Part shown: positions 1-7,768 of the stretch, in pieces
Layout of the letters: the number at the start of each line of letters is the position of its first letter
Position numbering within the stretch: position 1 is the stretch's first letter
Assembly: GCA_937916195.1 (NCBI GenBank)
Contig: CALFTO010000092.1
Span: 1-36,590 of the forward strand
Length of the DNA stretch: 36,590 bases
Direction: 5' to 3'
Origin: an uncultured Clostridia bacterium
Lineage (GTDB): Bacteria; Bacillota; Clostridia; Oscillospirales; Acutalibacteraceae
Program-made: the position numbers and the translations under genes
The notes under the pieces: generated by a model
The model's input: the letters and a program-made list of their open reading frames with translations, nothing else
What the model was told of the DNA's origin: nothing
Database searches by the model: none

Positions 1-426
1 GCTAACCCACTTTCATGCTGTGCAGGTTACTTCACTCTTGAAGAAATCGACAAGACTAACGCATGTCAGAAGGCAGGCGAAATGGGCGACCGCATTACAA
101 CAGGTCTTCAGGAACTCATTGCTAAACACGGTCTTCCCTTCGTAGCATGGAACGAAGGTTCAGTTTGCCACCTTGAAACAGTTGGTACAATGCACTATGA
201 AGTTAACTGGAAGAAGCCTTGGACTATCCCCGGTGTTCTTAAGGCTACATCAGAGAGAAAGAAAGAAATGCAGTATATGGGAGCTGCTTATATGGCAGAA
301 GGTCTTGTTACTCTTGCAGGCAGCCGTCTCTACACATCAGCTGCTTATACTCCTAAGATGATTGACCAGGCACTTCAGTGCTTTGACAAGGTATTCGAGA
401 ACGTTGCAGTTAAACCTGCTGAATAA
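1..426 (+). CDS. Class III (PLP) aminotransferase, C-terminal end, glutamate-1-semialdehyde aminomutase-like (partial)
   Basis: The reading frame is open from base 1, so the true start lies left of the window; about 141 C-terminal residues are present. The segment reads ANPLSCCAGYFTLEEI, then NACQKAGEMGDRITTGLQ and ends in the usual small domain of fold-type I class III aminotransferases, where an AxPLxxAAG-like segment precedes the C-terminal subdomain. The family includes glutamate-1-semialdehyde aminomutase and many amino-acid or amino-sugar transaminases. The catalytic lysine and PLP-binding residues lie outside the window, so the substrate cannot be told. A tandem class II aldolase follows 67 bases downstream on the same strand, which suggests the two act in one sugar or amino-acid pathway rather than in haem synthesis. 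That last point is inference. Confidence 0.75.
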   Translation, partial: ANPLSCCAGYFTLEEIDKTNACQKAGEMGDRITTGLQELIAKHGLPFVAWNEGSVCHLETVGTMHYEVNWKKPWTIPGVLKATSERKKEMQYMGAAYMAEGLVTLAGSRLYTSAAYTPKMIDQALQCFDKVFENVAVKPAE

Positions 427-441
427 TCAGTAAATTTTATT

Positions 442-468
442 GGCGGGCGGAAATAAAATTCGTCCGCC
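442..468 (+). other. Intercistronic GC-rich hairpin
   Basis: GGCGGGCG at 442-449 pairs with CGTCCGCC at 461-468 (8 pairs, one G-T) in the gap between the aminotransferase and the aldolase. It is followed by TTATTT rather than a clean T-run. It is therefore better read as an mRNA-stabilising or attenuating intercistronic hairpin than as a full terminator. Confidence 0.5.
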
Positions 469-493
469 TTATTTCACAGATGAGGTGAAAATT

Positions 494-1714
494 ATGGAAA
501 TTATGCAGGCAAAAGAGCTTGTTATCAAAGCAGGCCACGAGCTTATTGCATCAGGTCTTATTGCTCGTACTTGGGGTAACATTTCTTGCCGTATCAGTGA
601 TACACAGTTTGTTATTACGCCCAGCGGTCGTGCTTATGAGACACTTACTCCCGAAGAAATTGTGCTTGTAAATATTGAAGACCTTGAGTATGAGGGCGAA
701 ATCAAGCCATCAAGTGAAAAGGGAATTCACGCAGCTTGCTATAAGCTTCGTCCCGAAGTGGGCTTCGTTATTCATACACATCAGGTAAATGCTTCAATCG
801 TTTCTGCTCTCGGTAACGACATCAACAATGTTGAGGGCGAAAACGCAGAGGTTATCGGCACAAATATTCCGATTGCATCATATGGTCTTCCCGGCACAAA
901 GAAGCTTCGTCAGGGCGTTATTGATGCGATTACTCGTTCTGATTCAAAGGCAGCAGTTATGGCTCACCACGGTGCAGTTTGCATGGGCGTTGACTATGAC
1001 GATGCTTTCAATGTTGCAAAAAGACTTGAAGATGTTTGTGAGAAGTATGTTCTTGACAAGTACACATCACTTACAGGCACAGTTGCTGAAAATCTTGCAG
1101 AAATCAACGGCTTTGTTCTTGACAAATTCGTTAAGAAGCCACTTGATGCTCCCGAATTCCCCGCTTGCAAGAGCGAGCGTGACGGCACAGTGTTCAACAT
1201 TTCTTTGATTGACGGTGACGGCAGTATCACAAGAATTGACATTGAGTCAGGCGACATTATCGCAGGTGACGGTTGCAACGAATCAATCGAGCTTCACCGT
1301 GCAGTTTACAAAAAGCGTGACGATATTAACTATATCACTCATACAAAAGACCCCTATGTTGTGGCTTGCTCAAAAATGGGCAAGAAGATGAGACCTCTCA
1401 TTGATGACTTTGCTCAAATTGTAGGCGTTAATGTTAAGAGTGCAAAATACGACCCCAACAACTCACTTGCAACCGCTAAAAAGGTTGTTAAAAAGTTGAA
1501 GGGTAGAAACGCAGTTCTTCTTGAGAACAACGGTGCACTCTGCGTTGCAGGTAGCGAATTTGACGCAGGCGCAATTGAATTTATCACCAACAAGGGTGCA
1601 AAAATTCAGATTAGCGCAAAGATGTTCGGCAAGGTTGAGCCAATCAATCCGGTTGAAACAAGACTTATGAGACTTGTTTATAAGCTTAAATATTCAAAGC
1701 AAGCAGGGAAATAA
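494..1714 (+). CDS. Tandem class II aldolase/adducin-family protein with degenerate second domain
   Basis: 406 residues, starting at ATG 494 behind GAGGTGAAA; an upstream in-frame start at 440 has no ribosome site. Class II aldolases (fuculose-1-phosphate, rhamnulose-1-phosphate and ribulose-5-phosphate epimerase relatives) use a Zn ion held by three histidines to cleave or rearrange sugar phosphates. Domain 1 (about 1-190) is complete: GNIS at 29-32, TPSG at 42-45, SSE at 73-75 with the likely catalytic Glu75, HTH at 94-96 and AHHGAV at 157-162. Domain 2 (about 230-400) repeats the fold, but the Zn motif reads HTK (283-285) and NHG has become NNG (346-347), so it probably cannot bind Zn. Normal family members are about 200-230 residues with one domain. 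Substrate unknown; likely acts with the upstream aminotransferase. Confidence 0.8.
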   Translation: MEIMQAKELVIKAGHELIASGLIARTWGNISCRISDTQFVITPSGRAYETLTPEEIVLVNIEDLEYEGEIKPSSEKGIHAACYKLRPEVGFVIHTHQVNASIVSALGNDINNVEGENAEVIGTNIPIASYGLPGTKKLRQGVIDAITRSDSKAAVMAHHGAVCMGVDYDDAFNVAKRLEDVCEKYVLDKYTSLTGTVAENLAEINGFVLDKFVKKPLDAPEFPACKSERDGTVFNISLIDGDGSITRIDIESGDIIAGDGCNESIELHRAVYKKRDDINYITHTKDPYVVACSKMGKKMRPLIDDFAQIVGVNVKSAKYDPNNSLATAKKVVKKLKGRNAVLLENNGALCVAGSEFDAGAIEFITNKGAKIQISAKMFGKVEPINPVETRLMRLVYKLKYSKQAGK

Positions 1715-1735
1715 GTTAAAATACAAAAAAAATTA

Positions 1736-1764
1736 GGAACTCTCAAATTGAGAGTTCCTTTTTT
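1736..1764 (+). terminator. Rho-independent terminator after the aldolase gene
   Basis: GGAACTCTC (1736-1744) and GAGAGTTCC (1750-1758) form a perfect 9-bp stem with a 5-nt loop, followed by six T residues (1759-1764). An A-rich stretch lies on the 5' side (1724-1733), so it could also act on the opposite strand for the M20 peptidase transcript. Confidence 0.9.
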
Positions 1765-1795
1765 GTTTACTTGAGTTATTTAGCCATAAACACCA

Positions 1796-1962
1796 CCCTC
1801 TGACGAGAGAGGTGGCTTTTGCAAAGCAAAAGGCGGAGGGACAGAAAACACGCGTAGGGACAGAACTCCTGTTCTGTCCGCAATAAAAATACTACTTCTT
1901 ACTACGGACAGACAAGGATGTCTGTCCCTACAAAAATCTTCGACAGCTCCCTCGTCAGAGGG
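1796..1962. repeat. Small non-coding interspersed repeat with terminal inverted repeats
   Basis: The 167-bp segment is bounded by exact 12-bp inverted repeats, CCCTCTGACGAG (1796-1807) and CTCGTCAGAGGG (1951-1962). Inside are two hairpins: GGACAGAAC/GTTCTGTCC (1858-1866 with 1871-1879) and GGACAGACA/TGTCTGTCC (1906-1914 with 1919-1927). A further pair, GTAGGGACAGA (1854-1864) and TCTGTCCCTAC (1921-1931), embraces both. No coding frame is evident. It lies between two convergent genes, as expected for a MITE-like or REP-like unit. Other genomic copies cannot be seen here. Confidence 0.7.
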
Positions 1963-1987
1963 AGCAAATTATAATCGCAAAAAGGAA

Positions 1988-3454
1988 TTAGTCTTTAGTC
2001 ATCTTTCTTACATAACGCTTAAAGAACGCAATTGCATCTTCTGCGCAGGCTATGGGAAGTCGCTCGTTTGTACCGTGTGTGCAAAGAAGAAGCTTTGTGT
2101 CTGCCACGAAAGGTGCAAAACGATAAATATTCTCGCAAACGGGCTCATAGTTATAAGCGTCTGTTCCGCCCATTACCAAGAATGGTGTAACGAGGTTCTT
2201 CTCGTTTGAAGCCTCGGCAAGCTCTTTGATTGTCTCAAATGCTCTTGTATCTGTGGGTGAAACCTGTGAAGACTCTTTACCAACAAGAAATTCGACTTCG
2301 ATATCTTTATTTTTAACGCTGTCGCGGATATGCTTTTCAACGTCCTTAATTGTACAACCGGGCATTGTGCGGAAGTTAACAGTTACTGATGCTTTCTGAG
2401 GAAGAACGTTAAACTGAGGGCTACCCTCTGCCATTGTAACAGCGGTACAAGTGCGTACAAGTGATGCTGCCATTGGAATTGAACTCATAATTTTAAGAAT
2501 AATTGGCTTTAAAATCGGCACATTCACAAGGATAACCTTTAAGGGATATCCTGCGCGCTTACCAACACGAGTAAGCAACTGCTTTAAGTAATCGGGCATT
2601 GTAGCCTTGAACTGATGATTTTCGATATCCTTAATAACATCTGCAAGCTTACCAACTGCGGTGTGCTTGGGTGGCTGCGATGAGTGACCGCCCTTTGCAT
2701 TAACGCTTACTTTATAGTTAACGCTACCCTTTTCAGCAATACCAACACCTGTAAGGTTGATATCGAGAAGTTTGCCAAGCTTAACAGGAAGGATTGCGCC
2801 ACCCTCGTCAAGAACTGCTTCAAGGTGAACGCCTTTTTCTTTAAGATATGCGGCAATCTGCTTTGCGCCGTTGTCGGGGGCTGCAACAACCTCTTCGTTA
2901 TGGCCAAGGCAGATGAAAACTGAACGCTTCGGCTGATAACCCTCGGCGATAAGCTCTTCCATACACTCCATAACTGCGATGAGGTGGTTTTTCATGTCCA
3001 TTGCACCGCGTCCCCAGATGAACTCGCCGTCATTGTAACCGCTGAATGGCTCGTGCTCCCAGTCCTGCTCTGTGCCCGCTGTAATTGGAACAACGTCTTG
3101 ATGAGCAAGCATAGCAATACCGTCAAGTGAGGGGTCTGTGCCCTGCCACTCAAAAACAAGGCTTGCGTCGGCAACCTTTGTTTTGCTCATCGTCTTGTGA
3201 ACACGGGGGAAGCGCTCCTCCAAAAATGCGTGGAATTTGTCAAATTCAGCCCAATCCACAAGCTCGCGGTCATAGTTAGAAATCGTTTTAATTTTGATTG
3301 CGTCACTCAAGTCCTGACAATATTTTTCCATATTGACATTTTCGGGTGGGAGTGGTGCTTTTTCAACTTTAGGCTCTTTGAAGAATGCGGCACGAATGAG
3401 TGTTACCACAACGAAAAGACCTAAAAGTCCTAAAATAATCCACAAAATTTCCAT
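1988..3454 (-). CDS. M20 family metallopeptidase/amidohydrolase (carboxypeptidase S/PM20D1-like)
   Basis: 488 residues with an N-terminal hydrophobic segment (about 3-24) that should anchor or export it. M20 enzymes use two Zn ions to cleave a terminal residue or an N-acyl amino acid. Visible motifs: LAHQDVVP with His118 and Asp120, GRGAMDMKN with Asp153, GHNEEV with the Glu187/188 pair (catalytic base and metal ligand), VLDEGG, the lid or dimer segment AKGGHSSQPP, and CTHGTNE near the C-terminus supplying the last His ligand. The length fits the carboxypeptidase S/PM20D1 branch. It starts 15 bases after hisE with AAGGAGAG as ribosome site, so it is probably the last gene of the his transcript. 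That could be mere readthrough, or recovery of amino acids from peptides. Substrate unknown. Confidence 0.88.
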   Translation of the reverse strand: MEILWIILGLLGLFVVVTLIRAAFFKEPKVEKAPLPPENVNMEKYCQDLSDAIKIKTISNYDRELVDWAEFDKFHAFLEERFPRVHKTMSKTKVADASLVFEWQGTDPSLDGIAMLAHQDVVPITAGTEQDWEHEPFSGYNDGEFIWGRGAMDMKNHLIAVMECMEELIAEGYQPKRSVFICLGHNEEVVAAPDNGAKQIAAYLKEKGVHLEAVLDEGGAILPVKLGKLLDINLTGVGIAEKGSVNYKVSVNAKGGHSSQPPKHTAVGKLADVIKDIENHQFKATMPDYLKQLLTRVGKRAGYPLKVILVNVPILKPIILKIMSSIPMAASLVRTCTAVTMAEGSPQFNVLPQKASVTVNFRTMPGCTIKDVEKHIRDSVKNKDIEVEFLVGKESSQVSPTDTRAFETIKELAEASNEKNLVTPFLVMGGTDAYNYEPVCENIYRFAPFVADTKLLLCTHGTNERLPIACAEDAIAFFKRYVRKMTKD

Positions 3455-3469
3455 ATCTATCTCTCCTTA

Positions 3470-3796
3470 TCAGGAATTCTTATCGACTTGATGAAAAGTC
3501 TTTAAATTTCCTGTTTTGTTGCTTCTCTTGTCGAGCTCTGCCATAACATCTTCTACGGCAATACCCTCGTTTGCCATCATAACGAAAAGGTGGAAAATCA
3601 AATCACTGATTTCGCCAACAGTTTCTTCTTTGTTACCGTTTTTGGCAGCGATGATGGTTTCAGAGCACTCCTCGCCCACCTTTTTGAGAATTTTGTCAAG
3701 TCCTTTTTCAAAAAGATAGCAAGTGTAAGAGCCCTCTTGCTGTTCTTCTTTGCGTGAAAGAATTGTATTATAAAGATTTACTAATGTATCATTCAT
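3470..3796 (-). CDS. hisE: Phosphoribosyl-ATP pyrophosphatase
   Basis: 108 residues, the usual size for stand-alone HisE of the all-alpha NTP pyrophosphatase (MazG-like) superfamily. It hydrolyses phosphoribosyl-ATP to phosphoribosyl-AMP and PPi, the second step of histidine synthesis, in the cytoplasm. The segment SYTCYLFEKGLDKILKKVGE followed by ETIIAAK and EISDLIFHLFV is the family signature, with the Glu/Asp residues that bind Mg. Its start overlaps the end of hisI by 8 bases, so the two are translationally coupled; in many bacteria they are fused as HisIE. Confidence 0.95.
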   Translation of the reverse strand: MNDTLVNLYNTILSRKEEQQEGSYTCYLFEKGLDKILKKVGEECSETIIAAKNGNKEETVGEISDLIFHLFVMMANEGIAVEDVMAELDKRSNKTGNLKTFHQVDKNS

Positions 3797-4112
3797 TGTT
3801 CATTACCTCATTGAAAAAGCAGGATTTACTGCCCGTATGACAAGCGGGACCTGTCTGCTCAACCTTAATAAGAAGTGTGTCGTCATCACAGTCGCCGTGA
3901 ATTGAAATCACCTTTTGAACGTGCCCCGAGGTTGCACCCTTGTTCCAAAGTTCCTGACGTGAACGGCTCCAAAACCAAGTGTAGCCCGTTTCGAGTGTTT
4001 TTGCCAAGGATTCTTTGTTCATATAGGCAAGCATTAAAACTTCGCCCGTTTTTTCTTCTTGAATTATGGCGGGAATAAGCTCGCTCTTTACAAAAAATCT
4101 GTCAAGCTTCAC
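3789..4112 (-). CDS. hisI: Phosphoribosyl-AMP cyclohydrolase
   Basis: 107 residues if started at GTG 4112, which lies 8-9 bases after GAGGTG and four bases after the hisA stop. A longer in-frame start at 4148 would run back into hisA. The enzyme opens the adenine ring of phosphoribosyl-AMP (third step). Family motifs are clear: EVLMLAYMNKESL, TGYTWFWSRSRQELWNKGATSGH, the Mg-binding DCDDDTLL and the Zn cysteine segment GPACHTG with a second Cys in SKSCFF. It overlaps hisE at its 3' end. Confidence 0.94.
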   Translation of the reverse strand: MKLDRFFVKSELIPAIIQEEKTGEVLMLAYMNKESLAKTLETGYTWFWSRSRQELWNKGATSGHVQKVISIHGDCDDDTLLIKVEQTGPACHTGSKSCFFNEVMNNE

Positions 4113-4116
4113 AGCT

Positions 4117-4833
4117 TTACACCTCGCATTCCTTAATTGCTTCAGCAAGGCTTAAAGTACCACTGTAAATTGAACGACCACAGATTGCACCATACATATT
4201 CACAGCCTTCAAAGCCTTGATATTGCTCAAATCTTTAATTCCGCCGCTTGCGGTAATATTGCAAGAAACTGCTTCATTGAGCTTAACTAATTGCTCTAAA
4301 TTCGGTCCTGAAAGCATTCCGTCGCAGTCGATATCTGTAAAGATAATGTACTTTACACCGAAATCTTCCATTCGCTTTGCAAGGTCGATATAATGTGTGT
4401 CGCTTTTTTCTGTCCAACCCTCAGTTGCAACCATTTCATTCTTGGCATCAATGCCAACTGCAATTCTGTCACCGAATTCCTTGCAGGCTTCTTTTACAAG
4501 CTGTGGGTTTTTAAGTGCCGCCGAGCCGATAATTACACGTTCAATGTCGTTTTGTATGTAAAAGTCAACATCGTTCATTGTGCGAATTCCGCCGCCGACC
4601 TCAACTTTAAGTCCGCTATTCTTTGCAACATCGAGAAAGATGTCAGAATTTATGCGAACTCCGTCAAGTGCACCGTTCAAATCTACCATATGAATCCACT
4701 CTGCACCTGCATTGCGAAAATTCAAAGCAGTCTCCATATAGCTGTCAGCAACCTTGCCCGCTGTGGCAAAGTCACCTTTATAAAGGCGGACACATTCTTT
4801 ATCTTTTATGTCAATTGCGGGAAAAATTATCAT
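4117..4833 (-). CDS. hisA: ProFAR isomerase (phosphoribosylformimino-5-aminoimidazole carboxamide ribotide isomerase)
   Basis: 238 residues, a standard HisA-type (beta/alpha)8 barrel performing the Amadori rearrangement of ProFAR to PRFAR. The N-terminal FPAIDIKDKECVRL carries the first catalytic Asp (Asp8); VGIDAKN has the second, and the phosphate-binding loops VGGGIRTM and TASGGIKD mark the two half-barrels. It is HisA and not HisF: HisF has a different N-terminus and is not found in this window. Its PRFAR product needs HisHF, whose genes are absent here, since hisA is followed after four bases by hisI. Confidence 0.95.
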   Translation of the reverse strand: MIIFPAIDIKDKECVRLYKGDFATAGKVADSYMETALNFRNAGAEWIHMVDLNGALDGVRINSDIFLDVAKNSGLKVEVGGGIRTMNDVDFYIQNDIERVIIGSAALKNPQLVKEACKEFGDRIAVGIDAKNEMVATEGWTEKSDTHYIDLAKRMEDFGVKYIIFTDIDCDGMLSGPNLEQLVKLNEAVSCNITASGGIKDLSNIKALKAVNMYGAICGRSIYSGTLSLAEAIKECEV

Positions 4834-4836
4834 TGA

Positions 4837-5409
4837 TTATAAAGTCCCCTTTGTTGAAAGTGTTTTGTCTGTTCTTGTCGTCGCAATGCTCATTGCGTGA
4901 CCGAAAGCCTTGAAAATAGCCTCGGCAATATGGTGAGAATTATCACCGTAGGGCGCACGAAGGTGCAATGTGATTTTTGCATTATCTGCAACTGCACGGA
5001 AAAATTCAACGCACATACAAACATCAAAATCACCACATTTTTCTTGTGGAAAATCCGCCTCAAAAACAGTATATGCACGGTTACAGATGTCAACTGCACA
5101 AAAACCGAGAGCCTCGTCCATAGGCACAAAGAAACTGCCATAACGCACAAGATTTGATTTGTCGCCGAGCACCTCAAAAAGTGCATTACCGAGAACTATG
5201 CCGATATCCTCAACTGTGTGGTGACAATCAACCTCGATATCGCCCCTGCACTTAACCTTTAAACCGTAGCCCGCGTGTGCCGCAAAGGCGGTGAGCATAT
5301 GGTCAAAAAAGCCAACACCTGTATTAATATTGATTTCTCCGCCCTCAAGGCAGAGAGAAAGTTCAATATCGGTTTCTTTTGTTGTTCTTGTGATTGTAGT
5401 TTGTCGCAT
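4837..5409 (-). CDS. hisB: Imidazoleglycerol-phosphate dehydratase
   Basis: 190 residues, the monofunctional form without the N-terminal phosphatase domain found in E. coli HisB. It dehydrates IGP to imidazole-acetol phosphate using Mn. The family signatures are plain: NINTGVGFFDHMLTAFAAHA, DCHHTVEDIGI, and later SHHIAEAIFKAFGHA, whose histidine pairs bind the metals. The gene ends three bases before hisA, directly where hisH is often found in Clostridia. Confidence 0.96.
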   Translation of the reverse strand: MRQTTITRTTKETDIELSLCLEGGEININTGVGFFDHMLTAFAAHAGYGLKVKCRGDIEVDCHHTVEDIGIVLGNALFEVLGDKSNLVRYGSFFVPMDEALGFCAVDICNRAYTVFEADFPQEKCGDFDVCMCVEFFRAVADNAKITLHLRAPYGDNSHHIAEAIFKAFGHAMSIATTRTDKTLSTKGTL

Positions 5410-5411
5410 TG

Positions 5412-6467
5412 TTATTCCTCCAATATACGCTGAAGTGTTGCGAGCATTTTTTCGTTTTCTTGATTTTTTCCTGCGGTAATTCGTAAAAATTCACCCATAT
5501 TACGAATGATTATACCGCAGTTTTTCATTTTTTCAAATACTTCTTTGGCATTTTTAACCTTCAAAAACACAAAATTTGTATGACTTTCGTAAATTCTTTC
5601 AATTTTGTCGGTCTTTGATGCCAAATCAACAAGTGAATTATATAATTCTTCTTTTGATTTTATTACGGTTTCAATGCAATAATCAATATAATCGGGGTGT
5701 GAGAAAAGCACCTCACCAAGAGCCTGTGACACAGAATTCACATTATAAGGTGACTTCACCGCGCGGATTACATTGGTAAGCGTTTTGTTTGCAACGGCAA
5801 AGCCCAAACGCAACGCCGCTGACCCCAATGCCTTTGAGCAGGTTTTAAGGATAATTAAGTTATCGTAATTCTCAAATTCATTTAAAAGACTTTCGTCTTC
5901 TGCGAAATCCATATATGCTTCGTCAAGGACTACAAGCGAATTAACGCTGTTTATGAGTTTTCTTAAATCGTCTTTTTTGATAATTCGTGATGTGGGGTTG
6001 CAAGGGTTTGAGAAAATTACAATTCTCACCTTTTCGGCATTTGCAATTTTTATAACCTCGTCAATATTCACATCTAAATCGTCATTTTTCTGATATTTAA
6101 CGCTTTCACATTCGGCAATTTCTGCATAAAAACGGTACATTGAGAAATCGGGCTCAAGGGTTAAAATCTTGTCGCCTTTTTGCAGAAATGCGTTCATTAT
6201 TACAGAAATTATTTCGTCAGAGCCATTGCCTGCGGTAACGCAATCGGGATTCACCTTGAAATACCTTGAAAATCCTTCCACCAATTTTGTTGCCATCGGG
6301 TCGGGATAACGATTGAGTGAGGCATTGCGAAGTGCCTCAACCATTTCATTCTCGATTTCTTCAGGAACTTTTAAAAATGACTCGTTGGCATCAAGACGGA
6401 TTTCATACTCACCGCTGATTGGCTCATATGGTGTTAAATTTTTGACTTTTTTGTTTAACTGAAACAT
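5412..6467 (-). CDS. hisC: Histidinol-phosphate aminotransferase
   Basis: 351 residues of a fold-type I PLP aminotransferase that turns imidazole-acetol phosphate into histidinol phosphate with glutamate as donor. RLDANESFLKVP and LNRYPDP at the N-terminus are HisC hallmarks. GNGSDEII, FSNPCNPTS, VVLDEAYMDF and TCSKALGSAALRLGF contain the cofactor residues, with the PLP lysine in SKALG. It sits two bases from each neighbour (hisD and hisB), so it is clearly in one operon. Confidence 0.95.
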   Translation of the reverse strand: MFQLNKKVKNLTPYEPISGEYEIRLDANESFLKVPEEIENEMVEALRNASLNRYPDPMATKLVEGFSRYFKVNPDCVTAGNGSDEIISVIMNAFLQKGDKILTLEPDFSMYRFYAEIAECESVKYQKNDDLDVNIDEVIKIANAEKVRIVIFSNPCNPTSRIIKKDDLRKLINSVNSLVVLDEAYMDFAEDESLLNEFENYDNLIILKTCSKALGSAALRLGFAVANKTLTNVIRAVKSPYNVNSVSQALGEVLFSHPDYIDYCIETVIKSKEELYNSLVDLASKTDKIERIYESHTNFVFLKVKNAKEVFEKMKNCGIIIRNMGEFLRITAGKNQENEKMLATLQRILEE

Positions 6468-6469
6468 TT

Positions 6470-7759
6470 TTAGTCCTCAAATCTGACTTTAATTGAATTT
6501 GCGTGAGCGGTTAAGCCCTCTGTTTCTGCAAGAGAAACAACCTTGTCTTTGCAATCGCGAAGTGCATCTTCGGTGTAATAAATAAAGCTTGATTTTTTAA
6601 TGAAGCTGTCAACTGACAAGGGAGAGAAAAATCTTGCAGTACCGCTTGTGGGGAGCACGTGGTTAGGTCCTGCGAAATAGTCACCCAATGGTTCGGGCGA
6701 GTAATTACCAAGGAACACGCTACCTGCGTTATCCATTCTGCCAATATATTCTAACGGATTTTCAACACACATTTCAAGGTGCTCGGGAGCAAGTCGGTTT
6801 GCAAAATCAACTGCTTTGTCCATACTGTCGCAAATGATGATTGCGCCGAAATCCTTAAGTGATTTTTCAATAATATCTTTACGAGAAAGCATTGCACATT
6901 GACGAGCAAGCTCTTTTTTCGTTTCTTCTGCGATTTTCTCACTTGTTGTAATGAGAATTGAAGATGCCAAAACATCGTGCTCTGCCTGACTCATAAGGTC
7001 TGCGGCAAGGAATTTGGGGTTAGCAGTTTCGTCTGCTACGATTAAAATTTCGCTTGGGCCTGCAACCATATCAATATCAACCGTGCCGTAAAGAAGCTTC
7101 TTTGCAGTTGCAACGAAAATATTACCGGGGCCTACAATTTTGTCAACCTTTGGTACAGTTTCTGTGCCGTAAGCAAGTGCGGCAACTGCCTGTGCGCCAC
7201 CCATTAAGAATACTCTGTCAACACCTGCAATTTTTGCCGCAGCTAAAATATCAGGGTTGGGTGTACCGTCCTTTGAAGGCGGAGTAACCATAACAAGCTC
7301 TTTAACACCTGCGATTTTTGCGGGGATTGCGTTCATAAGCACACTTGAAGGATAAGCCGCTGTGCCACCGGGCACATAAAGTCCTACACGCTCAAGTCCG
7401 CGAACTCTTTGTCCCATAATAACGCCGTTTTCTTTAGCAGTAAGCCAGCTTTGTTGCTTTTGTCTTTCGTGAAAATCACGGATATTCTCTGCGGCATCCT
7501 CTAAGGATTTTACGAAGAACGGGTCACAATTTTCGATTGCCTTGTCGATTTCTTCTTTTGAAATTTCTGCCTTTTCGGGTGCTTTGCCGTCAAATTTAAT
7601 TGTGTATTCAAGCACGGCTTTATCGCCGTTTGCCTTTACATTTTCAAGAATGTCATTGACAGTTGCAGTTACCTTTTTATCAACCTCACCGCTACGTTCT
7701 TTAAGCTGTGCGATAAGGGCTTCGTCTGCTTTTCCGTCTGCAAAAACTGTATTTATCAT
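6470..7759 (-). CDS. hisD: Histidinol dehydrogenase
   Basis: 429 residues, the usual length. It oxidises histidinol to histidine in two NAD-dependent steps and needs Zn. Visible signatures: VGLYVPGGTAAYPSSVLMN, MGGAQAVAALAYGTE, KIVGPGNIFVATAKK, DMVAGPSEILIVAD, and the catalytic block LAPEHLEMC. Histidines in AEHD and GPNHVLPT supply the Zn and base functions. It is separated by nine bases from hisG upstream and by two from hisC downstream. Confidence 0.97.
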   Translation of the reverse strand: MINTVFADGKADEALIAQLKERSGEVDKKVTATVNDILENVKANGDKAVLEYTIKFDGKAPEKAEISKEEIDKAIENCDPFFVKSLEDAAENIRDFHERQKQQSWLTAKENGVIMGQRVRGLERVGLYVPGGTAAYPSSVLMNAIPAKIAGVKELVMVTPPSKDGTPNPDILAAAKIAGVDRVFLMGGAQAVAALAYGTETVPKVDKIVGPGNIFVATAKKLLYGTVDIDMVAGPSEILIVADETANPKFLAADLMSQAEHDVLASSILITTSEKIAEETKKELARQCAMLSRKDIIEKSLKDFGAIIICDSMDKAVDFANRLAPEHLEMCVENPLEYIGRMDNAGSVFLGNYSPEPLGDYFAGPNHVLPTSGTARFFSPLSVDSFIKKSSFIYYTEDALRDCKDKVVSLAETEGLTAHANSIKVRFED

Positions 7760-7768
7760 AACATCACC

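Noticed and set aside
1796..1962. CRISPR array or tRNA-like structure
   Set aside because: There are no evenly spaced direct repeats and spacers and no tRNA cloverleaf; it is an inverted-repeat hairpin element.
4393..4836. 147-residue open frame antisense to hisA
   Set aside because: Shadow of hisA, with composition typical of a reverse-frame translation.
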